Assembly (NCBI GenBank): GCA_965219925.1
Contig: OZ244795.1
Location: forward strand, 1 to 64,000
Source: Bin87 sp965219925
GTDB lineage: Bacteria > Chloroflexota > Dehalococcoidia > Lucifugimonadales > UBA3495
Reading direction: 5' to 3'
DNA length: 64,000 nt
In this document: one piece after another, positions 61,056-64,000 of the stretch
Layout: each line of letters starts with the position of its first letter
How positions within the stretch are numbered: the first letter of the stretch is position 1
The notes under the pieces: generated by a model
Database searches by the model: none
Told to the model about the DNA's origin: nothing
What the model saw: the letters and a program-made list of their open reading frames with translations, nothing else
Made by a program: the position numbers and the translations under genes

Positions 61056-61272
61056 CTACGTGCGTTCAGCCTCATTGTCATTGCGAGCGCAGCGCGGCAA
61101 TCTCGATGAGGTAGTGCAATGACGGCAGGCTGAGGCATCGGGATTGCCACGTCGCTGGCGTTCTGCGCAATGACAGGGGGCACTTCGACAGGCTCAGGAT
61201 GAACGGAAGATCCTCGCAATTACAGCAGGCCAGTTTGGATTGACAAAGCGGGTGCGCGTGGGACTCGTGGCC
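61056..61272. repeat. Intergenic dispersed repeats
   Basis: 61077-61179 is a GTCATTGCGAGCGCAGCGCG ... GCGCAATGACAGGG unit with a central TGAGGTAGTGCAATGACGGC, the twin of 47823-47924. TTCGACAGGCTCAGGATGAACGG (61184-61206) and CAAAGCGGGTGCGCGTG (61243-61259) follow. Confidence 0.65.
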
Positions 61273-62253
61273 TCAGTCAACGATCACCGGCAAACCAAGT
61301 TCCATTGATTCGTACATTTTGAGTACCAGGGAGAGATCGGCAATCCCTTCCCTTCCGGTCATAGCAGGTTCCCTTGCCTCCAGGATGCTTTGGTGGAACT
61401 CCCGGACCATGGGAACCAGTCCGCGGGAGTCGTTCTCCAACTCCACGATTGTTTCGGAGTTTCCATCGACAATCCTCAGCCACGGCCTTCCGATCTCGAA
61501 ATACAAGGCGCCGGTTGTGCCTGAAATCGAGACCCAGGAGTGTGGTTCAGCGGGCGCTATGGTCCAGGAGTGGTTGATGATTCCTACGACGCCGTTCTCC
61601 GTCCTGGTCATCACGACGACACCATCCTCAGCCTCCAGGCCCGGTTGGCCGGGCAGGACTTTCTGGGCGTAAACCTGGTTGGGCCGTCCGGACCAGAACG
61701 CCAGCCCACTGACTTTGTGAATCCCTCCGTCGATGAGCACGCCGCCGCCATTCAGATGCGCCCGGTTGCGCCACCCCCAGGGTTGGAACGGGTATTGCTC
61801 CTGCAACTGGATCAACCTGAGTTGCCCCAAACGGCCCTGCTCAATCAATTCCCTGGCTTTCTGCACCGCCGGCAGGAAACGGTAGTTCTCTGCCACCATC
61901 AGGTTAATGCCGGATGACCCAGCCAGTTGGACGATTGCTTCGGCGTCGGCAAGGGCGCCGGCGATGGGTTTTTCAACCAGAGCGTGCTTACCCGAGCGGG
62001 CGGCCAGCGACACATGCTCCAAATGCAGATGATGCGGTGTGCAAATGTACAGGGCGTCCACCCTGGGATCGGCGGCAGCGGCGGCGTACGTGCCGAAAGC
62101 GTCCAATCCATCGAAACGGCCCGCATATTCCCGGGCCCTGGCCAGGTCGCGGCTGGCGAAGTAGAGGTCAATCTCACCACGGATACCGGCGATAGACTCT
62201 GCAAAAACCTTTGCAAAGGAACCACAACCCAGGACGCACAAACCAAAACTCAA
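61273..62253 (-). CDS. Gfo/Idh/MocA-family oxidoreductase
   Basis: 326 residues from the TTG at 62253, chosen because GTGGAGG lies just upstream; a TTG at 62283 is an alternative. Rossmann motif VLGCGSFAKVFAES, then DALYICTPHHLHLEH and the EKPIAG motif (Lys of catalysis), LMVAENYRFLPA, and GVLIDGGIHKVSGLAF with the catalytic His/Asp pair. NAD(P)-dependent sugar, polyol or related dehydrogenase; substrate not evident. Confidence 0.88.
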   Translation of the reverse strand: MSFGLCVLGCGSFAKVFAESIAGIRGEIDLYFASRDLARAREYAGRFDGLDAFGTYAAAAADPRVDALYICTPHHLHLEHVSLAARSGKHALVEKPIAGALADAEAIVQLAGSSGINLMVAENYRFLPAVQKARELIEQGRLGQLRLIQLQEQYPFQPWGWRNRAHLNGGGVLIDGGIHKVSGLAFWSGRPNQVYAQKVLPGQPGLEAEDGVVVMTRTENGVVGIINHSWTIAPAEPHSWVSISGTTGALYFEIGRPWLRIVDGNSETIVELENDSRGLVPMVREFHQSILEAREPAMTGREGIADLSLVLKMYESMELGLPVIVD

Positions 62254-62322
62254 TGGGCCTCCACGGTTGACAGATTTCAGCAAATCCGGGACCTATCCCG
62301 GGTGCAGTGCAGGCAGGTTAAC

Positions 62323-62462
62323 GGGAAAATTGCGAACTCCAGTCCTTGCCTACTGTCATTGCGAGAAGCGTAGCGACGTGGCAATCCCGTTGAAGCAACG
62401 GCGACGGTTTCAGCGACGAGATTGCCACGCTACGCTCGCAATGACAAGTTTCGCAATTTTCT
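62323..62462. mobile_element. 140-bp MITE with GGGAAAATTGCGAACT ends and 9-bp duplication
   Basis: Left end GGGAAAATTGCGAACTCC, right end AGTTTCGCAATTTTCT; flanked by CAGGTTAAC at 62314-62322 and 62463-62471. The core is GTCATTGCGAGAAGCGTAGC and its partner GCTACGCTCGCAATGAC. It sits 70 bp upstream of the Gfo/Idh/MocA start, within the likely promoter region. Confidence 0.85.
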
Positions 62463-62510
62463 CAGGTTAACTCGATAACTGGCGGAAATCCAGTGCGGAT
62501 GATGTGTGGC

Positions 62511-62655
62511 CAGGGCCTTTCGGTTTTCCTCATGTCATTGCGAGCGCAGCGTGGCAATCTCGTCGCCGTAGCAATGATGGTTCCCCGGCACGTGCTCAAC
62601 CTCAACGAGATTGCCACGTCGCTGCGCTCCTCGCAATGACAACCGAAAGACCCTG
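62511..62655. mobile_element. 145-bp CAGGG-type MITE with perfect 10-bp duplication
   Basis: Begins CAGGGCCTTTCGGTTTTCC and ends AACCGAAAGACCCTG, flanked by GATGTGTGGC at 62501-62510 and 62656-62665, a perfect 10-bp duplication. The sequence is nearly the same as the element at 15349-15493 over its full 145 bp, indicating recent movement of the family. Confidence 0.94.
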
Positions 62656-63009
62656 GATGTGTGGCGGACTATAGCATGGGCCAAGAGGGACGGCTGATTT
62701 TAACAGATATTCCTCACAGTTTCCGGGGCTGCGAATGGTGAACGACCGGGCGTATTTCGTTGCAACGGCGCCGATGTAGTAGTCGCCGTAAATATGCGCC
62801 GGCCCGTTCGGTTTCAGGTTTATAGGGATCGTGCCGGGATCACTGTACGCAACCGGACATTCCGAGTTGTCTGGTCGCTGGCTCCGCAGAATGACATCTT
62901 GTAGGATTAAGTCTAAAATCCCGGTAAAACGATCCAATGGGACTCGCAGCAGTAGACGCGACCCTAACCCTGCAATGCGACGCTCAATGTCTATCGAGGA
63001 GGCAGCCCA
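62656..63009. other. Gene-free region upstream of the gentisate-type dioxygenase gene
   Basis: 354 bp after the MITE. A minus-strand frame runs through here (codon pattern moderately protein-like) and would continue to a TGA at about 62442 without the MITE, but it has no recognisable domain and overlaps the plus-strand gene start, so I do not call it. The region ends with CGAGGAGGC, the ribosome site of the dioxygenase gene. Confidence 0.45.
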
Positions 63010-64000
63010 ATGGCGATACCCGAGAAGGTAAGTGTGGAAGATGCGCAACGGTATTACGACACGACAGGCCGCATCCGTCTGAAGCCGGGCTGGATGCAGG
63101 GAGCAGGTGAGCCTTTGCCCGAAATGGAACCCTACCTTTGGCGTTGGGCCGATGTGGAGCCGCTGGTCCTGAAGAGCGGGGAACTGGTGACTCCGGACCG
63201 GGACGTGGAACGGCGAACCCTGCGGCTGGCGACGCCGGGCCTGGACCGGGGCACCACTCACACTATCACCGCAGCGCTACAGCTGCTGCTGCCGGGTGAA
63301 TGCGCTCCCGCCCACCGGCACACGCCCACTGCGATCCGGTGGGTGCTGACGGGCCAGGGGGCGTATACCACCGTGGAAGGCGACAAGTGCTACATGGAGC
63401 CGGGCGATCTGATTTTGACGCCCTCCTGGACCTGGCACGACCACAACAATGAAGGCTCCGATCCCATGATCTGGCTGGACGGTCTGGATGTCCCGCTGGT
63501 GCGGTACTTGAGGACCAACTTTTACGAGGCTTATCCCGAAGACCAGCAGCCCATCGTCGGTGTGGCCGAGTCGGAAAGAAAGTTTGCCTCGGGCTCCCTG
63601 CGTCCCGCCTGGGAGGACACCAACCTGCCGTATTCCCCGCTGTGGCACTACAAGTGGGACAAGACCTACGAGGCTCTCCAGCGATTGGCGGAGGTCGATG
63701 CGAGTCCATTCGATGACGTGGCGATGGAATTCAGTGACCCGGTCACCGGCGGCCCGGTTCTGCGCACCATGACCTGCTGGGCCCAGCTGATTCGACCAGG
63801 CATCAACACCCGGGCGCACCGGCAGACCAGTTGCGCCGTTTACCAGGTGTACAAGGGCGAAGGCTACAGCGTAATCGACGGCCAGAGGTTCGACTGGAAC
63901 GAAGGGGATTTCTTCGTGGTGCCGCCCTGGGTCTGGCACGAACACGTCAACGACTCCACGGAAGAAGCGATCCTGTTCTCCATCCAGGACATTCCGGTGA
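63010..64000 (+). CDS. Gentisate 1,2-dioxygenase-like bicupin protein, 3' partial
   Basis: 330 codons are visible and the gene runs off the window. ATG follows GAGGAGGC. The first cupin has HRHTPTAIRWVLTGQGAYTT and MEPGDLILTPSWTWHDHNNE, which closely match gentisate 1,2-dioxygenase and 1-hydroxy-2-naphthoate dioxygenase, with the Fe(II) ligands HRH and the distal His. The second cupin begins RAHRQTSCAVYQVYKGEGYS and WNEGDFFVVPPWVWHEHVND. The expected total length is about 350-380, so some 20-50 residues are missing. It opens a gentisate-type ring to a maleylpyruvate-like product, whose hydrolysis could be done by an FAH-family enzyme. Confidence 0.88.
   Translation, partial: MAIPEKVSVEDAQRYYDTTGRIRLKPGWMQGAGEPLPEMEPYLWRWADVEPLVLKSGELVTPDRDVERRTLRLATPGLDRGTTHTITAALQLLLPGECAPAHRHTPTAIRWVLTGQGAYTTVEGDKCYMEPGDLILTPSWTWHDHNNEGSDPMIWLDGLDVPLVRYLRTNFYEAYPEDQQPIVGVAESERKFASGSLRPAWEDTNLPYSPLWHYKWDKTYEALQRLAEVDASPFDDVAMEFSDPVTGGPVLRTMTCWAQLIRPGINTRAHRQTSCAVYQVYKGEGYSVIDGQRFDWNEGDFFVVPPWVWHEHVNDSTEEAILFSIQDIPV

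Noticed and set aside
62442..63000. Minus-strand gene interrupted by the MITE at 62511-62655
   Set aside because: Removing the MITE does extend the frame to a TGA and the codon pattern is somewhat protein-like, but there is no recognisable domain or start, and it overlaps the gentisate-type dioxygenase start. Left uncalled.

Overview
The window reads as a GC-rich bacterial chromosome segment with no rRNA, tRNA, CRISPR array or phage module that I can see. Its gene content is dominated by paralogous catabolic oxidoreductases and hydrolases: four LLM flavin monooxygenases, two GMC oxidoreductases, four metal-dependent amidohydrolases, four VOC proteins, three carboxymuconolactone-decarboxylase-like proteins, a CaiB-type CoA-transferase, an FAH hydrolase, an HpaB-type hydroxylase, a LigB extradiol dioxygenase and a gentisate-dioxygenase-like cupin. 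This pattern, with abundant short dispersed repeats, resembles environmental Chloroflexota of the SAR202/Dehalococcoidia type. That placement is an inference from content, not from a marker gene.

Layout. 1-1046: truncated copy of an IS630 element. 1.7-10.6 kb: epimerase, two adjacent 303-residue polysaccharide deacetylases and an amidohydrolase; the deacetylase-amidohydrolase junction is split by two inserted cassettes (an unknown 446-residue protein and an AAA ATPase) with partial duplication of the flanking genes. 10.6-24 kb: a broken UDG-like gene, HpaB hydroxylase, ABC-F ATPase, BNR-repeat protein, amidohydrolase, DUF1801 protein with an ADP-ribosylglycohydrolase remnant, cysteine desulfurase, an extradiol dioxygenase cut by a MITE, and a TPP enzyme. 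24.2-25.5 kb: a full second IS630 copy. 25.6-32 kb: VOC, SDR, CoA-transferase and a tandem triplet of CMD proteins. 32-48.9 kb: GMC oxidoreductase, VOC, LLM enzymes, deacetylase, thioredoxin-domain protein, sugar dehydrogenase lipoprotein, methyltransferase, LRR lipoprotein and FAH hydrolase. 49-54 kb: a minus-strand set LLM-amidohydrolase-amidohydrolase-GMC. 54-64 kb: Fic protein between direct repeats, AKR/VOC pair, MetX-like acyltransferase, methyltransferase, MFS transporter, Gfo/Idh/MocA oxidoreductase and a gentisate-type dioxygenase running off the end.

The most unusual feature is the density of small non-autonomous inverted-repeat elements (MITEs). I could delimit about fourteen by terminal inverted repeats and target duplications. 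At least three sit at TA dinucleotides (IS630/Tc1-mariner-like targeting), and removing them in silico restores reading frames or stop codons. A second set, with CAGGG...CCCTG or related ends, is bounded by 9-10 bp direct repeats. They break at least two genes and rewrite the stop codons of two others. No transposase in the window obviously matches the 10-bp class.
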